Shown here piece by piece: positions 9,112 through 18,243 of a stretch of 64,000 nucleotides of DNA. The position numbers were made by a program, and so were the translations under genes. This DNA comes from Jeotgalicoccus sp. (GTDB lineage Bacteria > Bacillota > Bacilli > Staphylococcales > Salinicoccaceae): positions 418,546 to 482,545 of the forward strand of contig DONT01000001.1 of assembly GCA_003513765.1 (NCBI GenBank), given 5' to 3'. Under the pieces are notes generated by a model that was given only the letters and a program-made list of their open reading frames with translations, made no database searches and was not told where the DNA came from. Within the stretch, counting starts at the first letter, position 1; each line of letters starts with the position of its first letter.

Positions 9112-10134
9112 TTAGTATAAAATCATCGCATCGCCGAACGAGAAGAAACGGTATTCCGAGTCGACTGCATGTGCGTATGCGTTTAAAATGTGTTCTCTTG
9201 AACTGAACGCGCTGACGAGCATAACGAGTGATGATTTCGGCAGGTGGAAGTTCGTAATCAATACATCCACTGCTTTATATTCAAATCCGGGATAGATAAA
9301 AATATCAGTAAATCCGGACACTTCTTTAAATTCACCGTGGTCATGGATAATTGTTTCAAGCGTACGAGTACTTGTCGTACCGACGCTGATAATTTTACCG
9401 CCGTTTGCTTTCGCATTGTTCAGTGTTTCTGCTGCACTTGATGTCATCGTGTAAAATTCGCTGTGCATTTTATGCTCTTCGATTGTTTCTGCTGCAACCG
9501 GACGGAATGTTCCGAGTCCGACGTGAAGCGTAATGTAAACAATATCGACACCTTTATCTTCAATTTCTTTAAGCAGTTCCTCAGTAAAGTGCAGTCCTGC
9601 TGTCGGTGCTGCGGCTGATCCTGATTCGCGTGCAAAAACTGTCTGATAACGGTCCTGGTCTTCAAGCTTTTCTTTAATATAAGGCGGCAGCGGCATTTCG
9701 CCGAGGTCGTCCAGAACATTTTCAAGTATGCCATCATAAATTAATTTCATATGATGGATGCCTTCTTCGAATTTTGCTGTACATTCCGCCACAAGTTTAC
9801 CTTCGCCGAAAGTAATTCTCGTACCGATGCTGATTTTTTTCGACGGACGTATTAAAACTTCATATCCGTCGTCAAGCGGTTTTAACAGCAGCATTTCAAT
9901 TTTCGCGCCAGTTTCTTCTTTTACACCGAACAGTCGTGCCGGCAGCACTTTCGTATCGTTTAATACAAGTACATCGCCAGCTTTAAAATAATCTGCTACA
10001 TCGTAAAAGTGCTTATCATTTAGCTCGCCTGTCGTTTTATTAACAGCAAGCAACCGTGAATTTGTACGTTCTTTTAACGGTGTCTGGCCGATTAAATGCT
10101 CTGGTAAATGAAAATCAAATTCATCTAACTTCAT
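9112..10134 (-). CDS. queA: S-adenosylmethionine:tRNA ribosyltransferase-isomerase
   Basis: A 340-residue protein that transfers the ribosyl part of SAM to preQ1 in tRNA, giving epoxyqueuosine. Family motifs include FDFHLPEHLIGQTP at the N-terminus, VLNDTKVLPARLFG, GSAAAPTAGLHF and the C-terminal YRFFSFGDAMIL. It lies 20 bases downstream of ruvB in the order ruvB-queA-tgt. The substrate-making step upstream (preQ1) is not encoded in this window. Confidence 0.97.
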   Translation of the reverse strand: MKLDEFDFHLPEHLIGQTPLKERTNSRLLAVNKTTGELNDKHFYDVADYFKAGDVLVLNDTKVLPARLFGVKEETGAKIEMLLLKPLDDGYEVLIRPSKKISIGTRITFGEGKLVAECTAKFEEGIHHMKLIYDGILENVLDDLGEMPLPPYIKEKLEDQDRYQTVFARESGSAAAPTAGLHFTEELLKEIEDKGVDIVYITLHVGLGTFRPVAAETIEEHKMHSEFYTMTSSAAETLNNAKANGGKIISVGTTSTRTLETIIHDHGEFKEVSGFTDIFIYPGFEYKAVDVLITNFHLPKSSLVMLVSAFSSREHILNAYAHAVDSEYRFFSFGDAMILY

Positions 10135-10154
10135 GTGTTTCCTCCTAAAACAGC

Positions 10155-11153
10155 TTACTCTATATCTATATTTTTAAAATACTCAAAGGATTTCGCTGTG
10201 GCTTTACGCCCTCTCGGTGTGCGCTCTAAAAATCCGCGCTGTATTAAATACGGTTCATATACATCGTTCAATGTAACGACTTCTTCACCTATCGACACTG
10301 CGACAGTTTCAAGCCCGACCGGACCGCCACCGTATGTACCGATAATGGTCCGCATAATTTTATGATCGATCGGCTCAAGTCCTTCCGGATCGACTTCAAG
10401 CACTTTAAGTGCGTAGTTCGTCGTCTCAAGCGTAATCGCTTCTTCACCTTTAACCATCGAGAAATCCCTGACACGGCGAAGCAGCCTGTTGGCAATCCTC
10501 GGTGTACCGCGTGATCTTCTCGCCAGCTCATCCAGACTGTTTTCAGGAATCGCCACTTCAAAAATATCCGCTGTACGTTCGATAATCATCTTCAGGCTGT
10601 CAAGATCGTAATACTGCAGGCGTAACTGCACGCCAAAACGATCTCTGAGCGGTGCCGACAGACTTCCGAAACGCGTCGTTGCGCCGACGAGTGTAAACGG
10701 CGGCAGGTCGATGCGGATACTTCTCGCTTCATCGCCCTGTCCGATGACTACATCGATAAAGAAATCTTCCATTGCAGAGTATAAAATCTCCTCAACAAAA
10801 CGCGGCAGTCTGTGAATCTCATCGATAAAGAGCACATCACCCGGTTCTAAACTGGATAAAATCGCAGCGAGGTCACCGGCACGTTCAACGGCCGGTCCGG
10901 ATGTCGTTTTAATATTAACGTTCATTTCAGCAGCGATAATGTTCGCGAGCGTCGTTTTACCAAGTCCCGGCGGACCATGCAAAATTACATGGTCCAGCGC
11001 TTCTTCACGCATTTTTGCCGCCTCGATAAATACACTTAAATTATTTTTAAGCGCATCCTGCCCGATATACTGCTGCAGTCTAGTCGGACGGAGCGACAGT
11101 TCGAGCGATACTTCATCATCGTGTTCATGTTCATCTAAAATACGTTCATCCAT
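10155..11153 (-). CDS. ruvB: Holliday junction branch-migration helicase RuvB
   Basis: A 332-residue AAA+ ATPase that drives branch migration with RuvA. The Walker A motif GPPGLGKTT is at residues 60-68, Walker B LFIDEIHRLP near 110, and the C-terminal winged-helix part contains GPVGLETVAVSIGEE and TPRGRKAT. It lies 13 bases downstream of ruvA. No RuvC is present, as expected for Firmicutes, which use RecU. No LexA box was seen in front of the pair. Confidence 0.97.
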   Translation of the reverse strand: MDERILDEHEHDDEVSLELSLRPTRLQQYIGQDALKNNLSVFIEAAKMREEALDHVILHGPPGLGKTTLANIIAAEMNVNIKTTSGPAVERAGDLAAILSSLEPGDVLFIDEIHRLPRFVEEILYSAMEDFFIDVVIGQGDEARSIRIDLPPFTLVGATTRFGSLSAPLRDRFGVQLRLQYYDLDSLKMIIERTADIFEVAIPENSLDELARRSRGTPRIANRLLRRVRDFSMVKGEEAITLETTNYALKVLEVDPEGLEPIDHKIMRTIIGTYGGGPVGLETVAVSIGEEVVTLNDVYEPYLIQRGFLERTPRGRKATAKSFEYFKNIDIE

Positions 11154-11166
11154 TACTTCACCCCGT

Positions 11167-11757
11167 TTAATTTAGTAATAGTTTAAGTCCAAGTTTCACT
11201 GCTTCATCGACAGAAGCAATTTCTTCTTTCTGAAGTTTTTTCTCAATACGTGTAAGTTCACGTTTCGAGTAGCCGAGCACTTCAAGTGCCATCAGGGCTT
11301 CTTCAACGTAAGATGGATTTGCCGCCGGCGCAGTTTCAGCAAACAGCGACTGTTCATCAGGTTTAAGCTTGCCTTTTAAGTCCAGAATAATCTGACTCGC
11401 AGTCTTTTTCCCGATACCCGGGAACTTCTGCATAAAGGCATTATCTTCTCTTTCTATTGCACTTATAATTTCATTTGGCGTTGCTGCAGCAAGTATAGCC
11501 AAGGCACTTTTAGGACCAATACCGGTCACTTTCAACAATGATTTAAACATCGATTTTTCGCTTTCACCGGTAAATCCGTAAAGCGTATGAGCATCTTCTC
11601 TTACGATAAGCTCGGTAAAAATCGTTACATCCGTATTGATATAGCGTTCAAGACGAAACGGGTTCGGCACGAGCAGCAAATACCCGATACCGCCCGTTTC
11701 CACCGTCACTCCGACTGGTTTAACTTCCGTTAACTTACCTTTTATATACTGATACAT
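11167..11757 (-). CDS. ruvA: Holliday junction DNA-binding protein RuvA
   Basis: A 196-residue protein with an N-terminal OB-fold (MYQYIKGKLTEV...), two helix-hairpin-helix motifs (VTGIGPKSALAIL near residue 76 and FPGIGKKTASQIILDLKGK near 111) and a C-terminal three-helix domain that contacts RuvB. It binds the four-way junction as a tetramer. It is ten bases downstream of obg and just before ruvB. Confidence 0.96.
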   Translation of the reverse strand: MYQYIKGKLTEVKPVGVTVETGGIGYLLLVPNPFRLERYINTDVTIFTELIVREDAHTLYGFTGESEKSMFKSLLKVTGIGPKSALAILAAATPNEIISAIEREDNAFMQKFPGIGKKTASQIILDLKGKLKPDEQSLFAETAPAANPSYVEEALMALEVLGYSKRELTRIEKKLQKEEIASVDEAVKLGLKLLLN

Positions 11758-11767
11758 TTATAATCAC

Positions 11768-13048
11768 CTATTCTACAAATTCAAACTCTCCGCCTAAAAT
11801 TCGTACGATATTTCCAGCCTGTATGCCGCGATCGCGCAGTGCGTCATCGATACCCATTGTACGCATTTGTCTCGCAAATCTGCGGACTGCAGCTTCACGA
11901 GTGAAGTCAGTCATCATAAAGAGACGTTCAATTGCTCCGCCTGATACGACGTATGCACCATCATCATCACGTGTAATAACAAATTTATCAGGGTCTTTCT
12001 CGTGACGATAAACAACACGGCTTTCCGTCTCAATTTCTTCTTTAAGCACAGGCTGTTCTTCTAACAGATCTGCTACTTTATACAGAAGTGCATCAATATT
12101 TTCACCTGTTGCTGCTGATATTTGCACAATTTCGCTGTCTGTATCAATACCATTGATAAAGTTATTAATAATCTCTTGGTCATGATCGATTAATTCCACT
12201 TTATTCAGCGCGATAACTTCCGGGCGCTCTAACAGCTCTTCGTTAAACAGCGCCATTTCATTGCGGATTGTTTTATAATCTTCAATCGCGTCTCTGCCGT
12301 CTGTTTCAGAAATATCAACGACGTGCACGAGTACTTTAGTTCGCTCGATATGACGGAGGAACTGGTGTCCAAGTCCCGTGCCATCTGAAGCACCTTCAAT
12401 AAGCCCCGGCATATCAGCCATAACAAATGTACGTCCGTCCTTTGACTGTACAACTCCTAAGTTAGGCTGCAGTGTCGTAAAGTGATAATCTCCGACTTTT
12501 GGTTTTGCTTTAGAAACTGTGCCAAGTAATGTTGATTTACCCACACTCGGGAATCCAACAATACCGACATCCGCCATCATTTTAAGTTCAAGTGTAACTT
12601 CCAGTTCTTTTCCCGGTTCGCCGTTTTCTGCGAAGTCAGGTGCCGGGTTACGGCTTGTAGCAAAACGGGAGTTCCCGCGTCCGCCGCGTCCGCCTTTGGC
12701 AATTACTGCCTGCTGACCGTGTTCAACCAGGTCAGCAAGTGTTTCACCATTCTCGGTATTTTTCACAATTGTACCCGGTGGCACTTTTAATACTAATGGC
12801 GCACTGTTTTTACCGTGCATATTAGAATTCATTCCATTTTCTCCGTGTGTTGCTTTAAAGTGGCGCTGGAATCTGAAGTCCATTAATGTTCTTAAGCCTT
12901 CATCAACTTCCATAATGATATCTGCACCGTTACCGCCGTCTCCTCCAGATGGTCCGCCCATCGGAATATATTTCTCTCTGCGATATGCTACCAGACCGTT
13001 ACCGCCGTTACCTGCTTTCAAATACACGGATACGTAATCTATAAACAT
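11768..13048 (-). CDS. obg: GTPase Obg/CgtA, ribosome assembly and stress
   Basis: A 426-residue protein with the glycine-rich Obg fold (KAGNGGNGLVAYRREKY, GGPSGGDGGNGADI), a GTPase domain with P-loop GFPSVGKST at residues 165-173, DMPGLIEGA, NKVELI, and a C-terminal OCT domain. Obg acts in 50S subunit maturation and stress signalling. The start is ATG 13048; the in-frame ATG fifteen bases upstream is part of the ribosome binding site ATGGAGGTGA. It follows the L21-Prp-L27 operon after a terminator. Confidence 0.96.
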   Translation of the reverse strand: MFIDYVSVYLKAGNGGNGLVAYRREKYIPMGGPSGGDGGNGADIIMEVDEGLRTLMDFRFQRHFKATHGENGMNSNMHGKNSAPLVLKVPPGTIVKNTENGETLADLVEHGQQAVIAKGGRGGRGNSRFATSRNPAPDFAENGEPGKELEVTLELKMMADVGIVGFPSVGKSTLLGTVSKAKPKVGDYHFTTLQPNLGVVQSKDGRTFVMADMPGLIEGASDGTGLGHQFLRHIERTKVLVHVVDISETDGRDAIEDYKTIRNEMALFNEELLERPEVIALNKVELIDHDQEIINNFINGIDTDSEIVQISAATGENIDALLYKVADLLEEQPVLKEEIETESRVVYRHEKDPDKFVITRDDDGAYVVSGGAIERLFMMTDFTREAAVRRFARQMRTMGIDDALRDRGIQAGNIVRILGGEFEFVE

Positions 13049-13096
13049 AACACTCACCTCCATATAATTAATCTCTATTTAAAATTATAACATTCA

Positions 13097-13127
13097 TAAA
13101 AAAAGACATCAGCAGAAGCTGATGCCA
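13097..13127 (-). terminator. Terminator after rpmA
   Basis: GGCATCAGC-TTCT-GCTGATGTC on the minus strand forms a strong stem followed by seven T. It ends the rplU-prp-rpmA operon before obg. Confidence 0.9.
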
Positions 13128-13135
13128 CAAAATTA

Positions 13136-13420
13136 TTATTTTGCTTCCTGATAAACAGAAACACGTTTTTTGTCGCGTCCGAAACGCTCGTATTTAACAA
13201 CACCATCAATTTTCGAGAATAATGTGTCGTCTCCACCGCGTCCTACGTTTTCACCTGGGTGAATTTTAGTACCGCGCTGACGGAATAAAATAGATCCGCC
13301 TGTTACGAATTGTCCATCTTGTCTTTTAGCACCAAGGCGTTTTGATTCAGAGTCACGACCGTTTCTAGTCGACCCAACACCTTTTTTCGATGCGAAGAAC
13401 TGTAAGTCTAATTTTAACAT
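13136..13420 (-). CDS. rpmA: 50S ribosomal protein bL27 with cleavable N-terminal extension
   Basis: A 94-residue L27. It begins MLKLDLQFFASKKGVGS, the Firmicutes-type extension that is cut after LQFF so that mature L27 starts ASKKG; the mature N-terminus reaches the peptidyl-transferase centre. The start is ATG 13420 with GAGGTGTA upstream; an in-frame ATG fifteen bases earlier overlaps the end of prp and is less likely. The protease that removes the extension is encoded immediately upstream. Confidence 0.96.
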   Translation of the reverse strand: MLKLDLQFFASKKGVGSTRNGRDSESKRLGAKRQDGQFVTGGSILFRQRGTKIHPGENVGRGGDDTLFSKIDGVVKYERFGRDKKRVSVYQEAK

Positions 13421-13431
13421 TGGTATACACC

Positions 13432-13752
13432 TCACTCATATTCAAGTTTTATAAATTCGTTATATTCAGATTCAATAGTAGTCAATGATACAATCATTGT
13501 TTCCAAGATCAATTGAACTTTGTCATCGGATGTATCCTCAAGCTTAACACTTAAATATCCACCTTCTTCGGCCATATCTACGGCCGGCTCGTAATCAGTC
13601 AGCGCATAAAGCGCATTAACACTGCCGAATACAACTGCCGAAGCACCTGCACATACGAGATCTTTTCCGTGGACATCAAAGTCCGCGTGGCCGTCCATCG
13701 TAAATCCGGTAATATGCTGTTCACTGTTACGTGCAACGATAACTTTAATCAT
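13432..13752 (-). CDS. prp: Ribosomal-processing cysteine protease Prp
   Basis: A 106-residue protein of the Prp (YsxB) family. It removes the N-terminal extension of L27 and is essential in Staphylococcus aureus (family knowledge). The catalytic His is in MDGHADFDVHG (His22) and the catalytic Cys in DLVCAGASAVVFG (Cys34). It overlaps rplU by one base (TAATG) and ends eleven bases before the rpmA start, so enzyme and substrate are co-translated neighbours. Confidence 0.95.
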   Translation of the reverse strand: MIKVIVARNSEQHITGFTMDGHADFDVHGKDLVCAGASAVVFGSVNALYALTDYEPAVDMAEEGGYLSVKLEDTSDDKVQLILETMIVSLTTIESEYNEFIKLEYE

Positions 13753-14060
13753 TATGCGTTGATCTTGCCGATTGTTAATTTAGTATATGGCTGACGATGA
13801 CCTTGTTTACGGCTGTAGTTCTTTCTGCGCTTGAACTTGATAACGTTAATCTTCTTACCGCGTCCATGCTTATCAACTGTAGCTGTAACAGTAGCACCTT
13901 CAATTGTAGGAACTCCAACTTTAACGCTGTCGCCTCCAACAAAAAGTACTTTGTCAAACGTGAATTCAGCACCTGCTTCAACCTCTAGTTTTTCAACGTA
14001 GATTGATTGACCTTCTTCAACTTTTACTTGTTTACCACCTGTTTCGATGATTGCAAACAT
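13752..14060 (-). CDS. rplU: 50S ribosomal protein bL21
   Basis: A 102-residue L21 with the signatures MFAIIETGGKQVKVEEG and KFKRRKNYSRKQGHRQPYT near the C-terminus. First gene of rplU-prp-rpmA. ATG 14060 is preceded by AGGAGGTG. A structured leader and a consensus sigma-A promoter lie upstream. Confidence 0.97.
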   Translation of the reverse strand: MFAIIETGGKQVKVEEGQSIYVEKLEVEAGAEFTFDKVLFVGGDSVKVGVPTIEGATVTATVDKHGRGKKINVIKFKRRKNYSRKQGHRQPYTKLTIGKINA

Positions 14061-14155
14061 ACTTACACCTCCTATTATTTAAGACACGCCATTATAGGTG
14101 GGCACTGCCTCTTATACCTATATATGTGCGGTTGACGTTTACGTTTCATCAACTA
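14061..14155 (-). promoter_or_regulatory. L21 leader (predicted structured 5' UTR of rplU operon)
   Basis: About 95 bases lie between the promoter and rplU. They contain complementary segments (GGTATAAGAGGCAGTGCCCACCT region) in the place where Firmicutes carry the L21 leader RNA, which is thought to mediate autogenous control. Assignment rests on position and local pairing, not on a covariance search. Confidence 0.6.
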
Positions 14156-14159
14156 CTGT

Positions 14160-14188
14160 ATTATATAAAATTTAACTCAATGTGTCAA
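14160..14188 (-). promoter_or_regulatory. Sigma-A promoter of rplU-prp-rpmA
   Basis: On the minus strand TTGACA is followed after exactly 17 bases by TATAAT. The -35 box overlaps the last codons of mreD. Confidence 0.85.
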
Positions 14189-14703
14189 TTGATTCTCCGC
14201 AATTCTTTTCGCACTTTAGCCGTTTGAATCGCCAGGACATAAAGGATGACGAAAAACAGTGCGCTGACCAGTACGCTCGGTATTGCACGAAGCGCGATAT
14301 AGTCAAAAAACGGCATCGCTATAAAGTCGAGTACACTGTACACCGCGTACTGATATAAATCGAATAAAAATGTATTCAGCAGGACGACAAATGCCATGGC
14401 TACAAAATCTCTGTAAAATACTCTGAATGCAGTCTGCATAAAGATAACGAATGCTATAAAACCGAATATGTGGATACCGTACAGGGAACCGATATAGACG
14501 TCCAGCATAACACCGAACAGAATGGCAAAAAGCATACTGATACGGGGTCCCGCATAAATTGTTAAAAGCAGAATGTACATAAAGAGCAGTTTCGGTACGA
14601 AGTATACTTCAACACTAAACATCGTCATTGGACTAAAGCTGGTAAAAGCCATGTCAGCATACATTAATATGAGTCCAATTATAAAAATCACTATCATCTG
14701 CAT
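14185..14703 (-). CDS. mreD: Rod-shape determining protein MreD
   Basis: A 172-residue, very hydrophobic protein with about five to six predicted membrane helices, matching MreD in size and in its place after mreC (four bases apart). The segment MLDVYIGSLYGIHIFGFIAF fits the family. In cocci MreCD take part in peripheral or septal wall synthesis without MreB; no mreB is in this window. Its stop codon overlaps the rplU promoter. Confidence 0.88.
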   Translation of the reverse strand: MQMIVIFIIGLILMYADMAFTSFSPMTMFSVEVYFVPKLLFMYILLLTIYAGPRISMLFAILFGVMLDVYIGSLYGIHIFGFIAFVIFMQTAFRVFYRDFVAMAFVVLLNTFLFDLYQYAVYSVLDFIAMPFFDYIALRAIPSVLVSALFFVILYVLAIQTAKVRKELRRIN

Positions 14704-14707
14704 CGTA

Positions 14708-15562
14708 TCAGTCCCCCAATGATTCAGGATCGCGTTTTAAGACAAACACATTATCCACATCATTTAAGTCACTGTTCATTTGCACGTATGCATTTTGACT
14801 CAGTCCGTACTCATCATTTTCTACTTCTACTACTTTACCGATAACTATACCTTCTGGGAAAGCACCAGTCAGACCTGAAGTATATACTTCATCGCCTTCT
14901 TCAAGTTTGACCTGACTTTTAATATTTTCAACGACCAGCACATCTTTTTCAGTATCAAAATTGCGGATATTACCGTAGACCGCTTCATCATTATGTCTCA
15001 CTTCAACCGACATATTGTTCTGTGACGCATTCGTTGAAATCATCTCGATAAAACTCGAATGGCCGTTAACTCTCGTGACGATACCGATTAATCCTTCCGA
15101 TGTCGATACTGCCATGCCTTCTTCAAGTCCATCCTTTTCTCCTTTATCAATCGTAAAGGATTCGAGCCACTGATCAGGCGCACGTGAAATTACACGGGCG
15201 TTAACTGTTTCATAAGCCATGCTGGAACTCACTTCAAGAGATTCACGCAGCTCCTCGTTTTCAGCTGCAAGACGCTCATTATCAGCCTGCAGCTGCGGCA
15301 GCATATCCAGCTGCTCTTTCAGTGCTTTATTTTCTTCAAGCGCACTGAAACTTCCTGTAATACTGGAAAATATATTTCCTATAAAACTGAACGGCGCATC
15401 GACAACCTTTTGAGTCGCAGCGACCGTATCACCGGTGAATTGTTCCGCTTTCGTTGTGGAATCTCTGTCCGACAATGAAAATCCGATTAGTGCAATTAAA
15501 ACTACTATGCCAAACAGCACGATCAACATGCGGTTTCGATTAAAAAACTTAGTCACTCTCAT
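14708..15562 (-). CDS. mreC: Cell shape-determining protein MreC
   Basis: A 284-residue protein with a short cytoplasmic N-terminus, one membrane helix (residues about 11-32), a coiled coil (about 70-110, EENKALKEQLDMLPQLQADNERLAAENEELRE in part) and the extracellular beta domain (VISRAPDQWLESFTIDKG, GLIGIVTRV). The chosen start is ATG 15562 (MRVTKFFNRNR); an in-frame GTG further upstream would add 13 residues without a good ribosome binding site. It partners MreD. Confidence 0.93.
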   Translation of the reverse strand: MRVTKFFNRNRMLIVLFGIVVLIALIGFSLSDRDSTTKAEQFTGDTVAATQKVVDAPFSFIGNIFSSITGSFSALEENKALKEQLDMLPQLQADNERLAAENEELRESLEVSSSMAYETVNARVISRAPDQWLESFTIDKGEKDGLEEGMAVSTSEGLIGIVTRVNGHSSFIEMISTNASQNNMSVEVRHNDEAVYGNIRNFDTEKDVLVVENIKSQVKLEEGDEVYTSGLTGAFPEGIVIGKVVEVENDEYGLSQNAYVQMNSDLNDVDNVFVLKRDPESLGD

Positions 15563-15621
15563 GCCGCCCCCAAAAATTAATATCTGGGTAAATAATACCA
15601 CATTTGCTGTCAGACAATAAA

Positions 15622-16776
15622 CTAATCTTGGTAGAGTTCTTTAATCTCTCCTAGTCTTTGTACGAATGTTTTTAAATCTTCGTCCCGGACCGCAAGAGAT
15701 ATACGGATATAATCCTCTGCCAGGCTGCCGAAAGGTTTTCCTGGCGTAGCGAGAATGGACTGTTCTTTCAGCAGGTAGGTGACGAAGCTCTCACCGTTAA
15801 AACCCGGCGGCACTTTTATCCAGCCGAATATACCGCCCTTGATCGGTTCGATTGGAACATTTAAAGCCAGCAGCGCTTCATTGATAAAGTCTTTGCGCTT
15901 TTTGAATATTTCGTTCTGTGCAGGAATTAACGTATCAGCATTGTCAAGAGCTGCGATTGCTGCATCCTGTGTGACACCGAAGACACCAGCATTCGTATGA
16001 TCCTGAAACCTGTTAATGCTTTCAATCATCTCTGTGTTCCCTGCTGCAAAACCGATTCTGTAACCCGACATATTAAATCCTTTAGACAGCGAATATATTT
16101 CCATGGATAATTCAAAATCAGGATCGCTCGTCAATATGCTTGGATGAGGCCCGTTAAAGCCGAACGCTGAATAGGCAAAGTCGTGGACAACCTGTGTTTT
16201 ACTTCCTTTGAATCTTTGTATCACATCATCAAAGAATGATTTGTCTGCAGCGGCACCGACAGGATTAGACGGATAATTTAAATAGATAAGCTCCGTTTCT
16301 CTAAGTTCGGTTTCCAGTGAATCAAAATCCGGCAGGTAGCTGTTTTCTTTAAGCAGCGGCATATCAATCAGTTTCGCCTGTGCAAGTTCCACTGCGGTAA
16401 TATAATCTGGGTAGCCCGGATTCGGCAGCATAATACCGGCGCCCGGATTGACGTGTGCCAGAGGAAAGTTCACCAGCGCATTTTTCGTACCGAACAGTAT
16501 CGCAATATTTTCGTCCTTCAGATCCACATCATAAGTTCTTTTGTAAAATCTTTTAATGCTGTCTTTTAATTCAGGTTTACCGCGGAAGGCACCGTACTTT
16601 TGATTTTCTTCTTTATCGATTGCTGTCTTTACTGCATCAGTAATGACTTTCGGTGTTCTGCCGTCGGGAATACCGACGGCGAGGTTTAACAGCGGTTTGT
16701 CCCCGACTTCCAGCTCAGCATTCATCATACTGCTGAAGTAGCTCGGGCTTAATGAGTTTAATCGTTCGCTCGCCAT
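15622..16776 (-). CDS. PLP-dependent class I/II aminotransferase in the SAM-riboswitch operon
   Basis: A 384-residue fold-type I aminotransferase. The PLP lysine is Lys232 in YSLSKGFNMSGYRIGF; LPNPGYPDY and LNYPSNPVGA are typical substrate and cofactor contacts. Similar proteins are annotated as PatA, LL-diaminopimelate or aspartate aminotransferases. Being the last gene of a metN-metI-metQ operon under a SAM riboswitch, it may act on methionine, 4-methylthio-2-oxobutyrate or a related sulfur compound; that is inference. ATG 16776 directly follows the metQ stop. Confidence 0.85.
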   Translation of the reverse strand: MASERLNSLSPSYFSSMMNAELEVGDKPLLNLAVGIPDGRTPKVITDAVKTAIDKEENQKYGAFRGKPELKDSIKRFYKRTYDVDLKDENIAILFGTKNALVNFPLAHVNPGAGIMLPNPGYPDYITAVELAQAKLIDMPLLKENSYLPDFDSLETELRETELIYLNYPSNPVGAAADKSFFDDVIQRFKGSKTQVVHDFAYSAFGFNGPHPSILTSDPDFELSMEIYSLSKGFNMSGYRIGFAAGNTEMIESINRFQDHTNAGVFGVTQDAAIAALDNADTLIPAQNEIFKKRKDFINEALLALNVPIEPIKGGIFGWIKVPPGFNGESFVTYLLKEQSILATPGKPFGSLAEDYIRISLAVRDEDLKTFVQRLGEIKELYQD

Positions 16777-17583
16777 TTACTCATCCTCCTCTGGTTTATC
16801 GAATCCTTTAAAGTCAGCATCAATCACTTCATTAAACTCTTCAGACTCGACTGCATTAATCAAATCTTCTTCCATTTTAGAACCAATATCGTCACCGTTA
16901 ATTACAATCTGGTTTCTGAAGTTTTCGTTCATGTTTTCTAAAGTTAATGCATCTTCCAGCTTCATTTCACTGGCAAGTGCGAAGTTTCCCGGCACAAGTG
17001 ATAAACCAATCTGTTCAACGCTTCTAGGGAGCTGACCGGCATCCTGATAAATAAACTCAAGATTTTTCTTATTATTAATAATGTCCGCTTCATCGATAGC
17101 AAACATATCTGCATCTTCACTAATTGTGATCAATCCCGCATCCTGCAGCGTTAAAAATCCGCGGCTGGAGTTAACAGGGTCTAGAGGCAGTGCTACTTCA
17201 CTGCCTGACGTGATGTCTTCCAGTGTACTGAATTCACTGCTGTACAGGCCCATCGGCGCTGTCGGTACCTGGATGATATTTTTTAAATCCGCATCGTTTT
17301 CTTCATTAAAACTTTCCATAAAGAGCACATTCTGAAAGAGGTTAGCATCTAAGTCTCCGTTGGCGAGTGCATTATTCGGCTGAATGTAGTCGCTGTATTC
17401 AACTATTTCAACAGAATAACCCTGCTCTTCCAGCACCGGCTTTAATGCGAACGATGCCATGTCGGCAAACGGTCCGCTAGAAGCTCCGATAGTAATGACT
17501 TCTCCCTCATCCTCATATAAAAGAATACTCGTACCTAATATAACGGCTAATGTACCGATTAAAAATATTATAATTCCGCGCAT
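16777..17583 (-). CDS. metQ: MetQ/NlpA-family substrate-binding protein without lipobox
   Basis: A 268-residue solute-binding protein of the NlpA (MetQ) family, the extracellular receptor of a methionine ABC importer. Typical segments are ITIGASSGPFADM, VEYSDYIQPNNALANGDLDANLFQN, GSEVALPLDPVNSSRGFLTLQDAGLI and VPGNFALASEM. The N-terminus MRGIIIFLIGTLAVILGTSI is a membrane segment, but there is no cysteine anywhere near it, so the usual lipid anchor is absent and the protein is probably held by an uncleaved helix or released. It follows metI with no gap. Confidence 0.88.
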   Translation of the reverse strand: MRGIIIFLIGTLAVILGTSILLYEDEGEVITIGASSGPFADMASFALKPVLEEQGYSVEIVEYSDYIQPNNALANGDLDANLFQNVLFMESFNEENDADLKNIIQVPTAPMGLYSSEFSTLEDITSGSEVALPLDPVNSSRGFLTLQDAGLITISEDADMFAIDEADIINNKKNLEFIYQDAGQLPRSVEQIGLSLVPGNFALASEMKLEDALTLENMNENFRNQIVINGDDIGSKMEEDLINAVESEEFNEVIDADFKGFDKPEEDE

Positions 17584-18243
17584 TTATCTTTCCTCCGCTC
17601 TGTTAGAAATAAAGTCTCCGGCCCACTGGACGATTTGTACAATAATAACAAGCACAATCACTGTCACAATCATCGTTAATGTGTCGTAGCGGTAATAGCC
17701 GTATCTGATAGCAAGGTCACCGACCCCGCCGCCGCCGACAACACCTGCTGTTGCACTGAATGCAATAATCGAAATAATCGTCAGTGTAATTGCCTGAGTG
17801 ATACTCTTCTTAGCTTCCGGCAGAAGAACGTCTGTCACGATTAAATAAAGCGGTGCGCCGCCTGAGATACTCGCTTCAATAACACCGTCACCCACACTGT
17901 TAAAGCTGGATTCAACAAGACGTGCAAAAAGCGGCACAGCAGCTATAGATAATGCAACACTGGCAAAAACGGGACCATGTGAAGCATTAACAAGCCATGT
18001 TGCAAACGGCATAATTGCCACGATTAAAATTATAAAAGGGAAAGACCTGATTATATTTACGAGCCAGCCCAGTGTGGCATTTAACGGTTTAATTTTAAAG
18101 AGCAGCGGATGCTGTGTAATATAAAGCAGAATACCGAGCGGCAGTCCGATCAGTACTGCAAAGAATATTGAAATTGAGACCATCAGTGCCGTTTCTAAAA
18201 GTGCACGGTACAATAATGGCCAAAGCTGACTGAAATTATCCAA
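17584..18243 (-). CDS. metI: Methionine ABC transporter permease
   Basis: A 219-residue membrane protein with about five helices and the permease coupling motif EASISGGAPLYLIVTDVLLPEA (EAA loop). It matches MetI in size and in its place between the ATPase and the binding protein. The start overlaps the metN end by eight bases, indicating translational coupling. Confidence 0.94.
   Translation of the reverse strand: MDNFSQLWPLLYRALLETALMVSISIFFAVLIGLPLGILLYITQHPLLFKIKPLNATLGWLVNIIRSFPFIILIVAIMPFATWLVNASHGPVFASVALSIAAVPLFARLVESSFNSVGDGVIEASISGGAPLYLIVTDVLLPEAKKSITQAITLTIISIIAFSATAGVVGGGGVGDLAIRYGYYRYDTLTMIVTVIVLVIIVQIVQWAGDFISNRAEER

Noticed and set aside
8625..9206. A 193-codon open frame, and a second shorter one, running through array A on the plus strand
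   Set aside because: The frames exist because 41 is not a multiple of three and most phases of the unit lack stops. There is no ribosome binding site at the TTG start, the frame runs into queA on the other strand, and the peptide is only a translated repeat.
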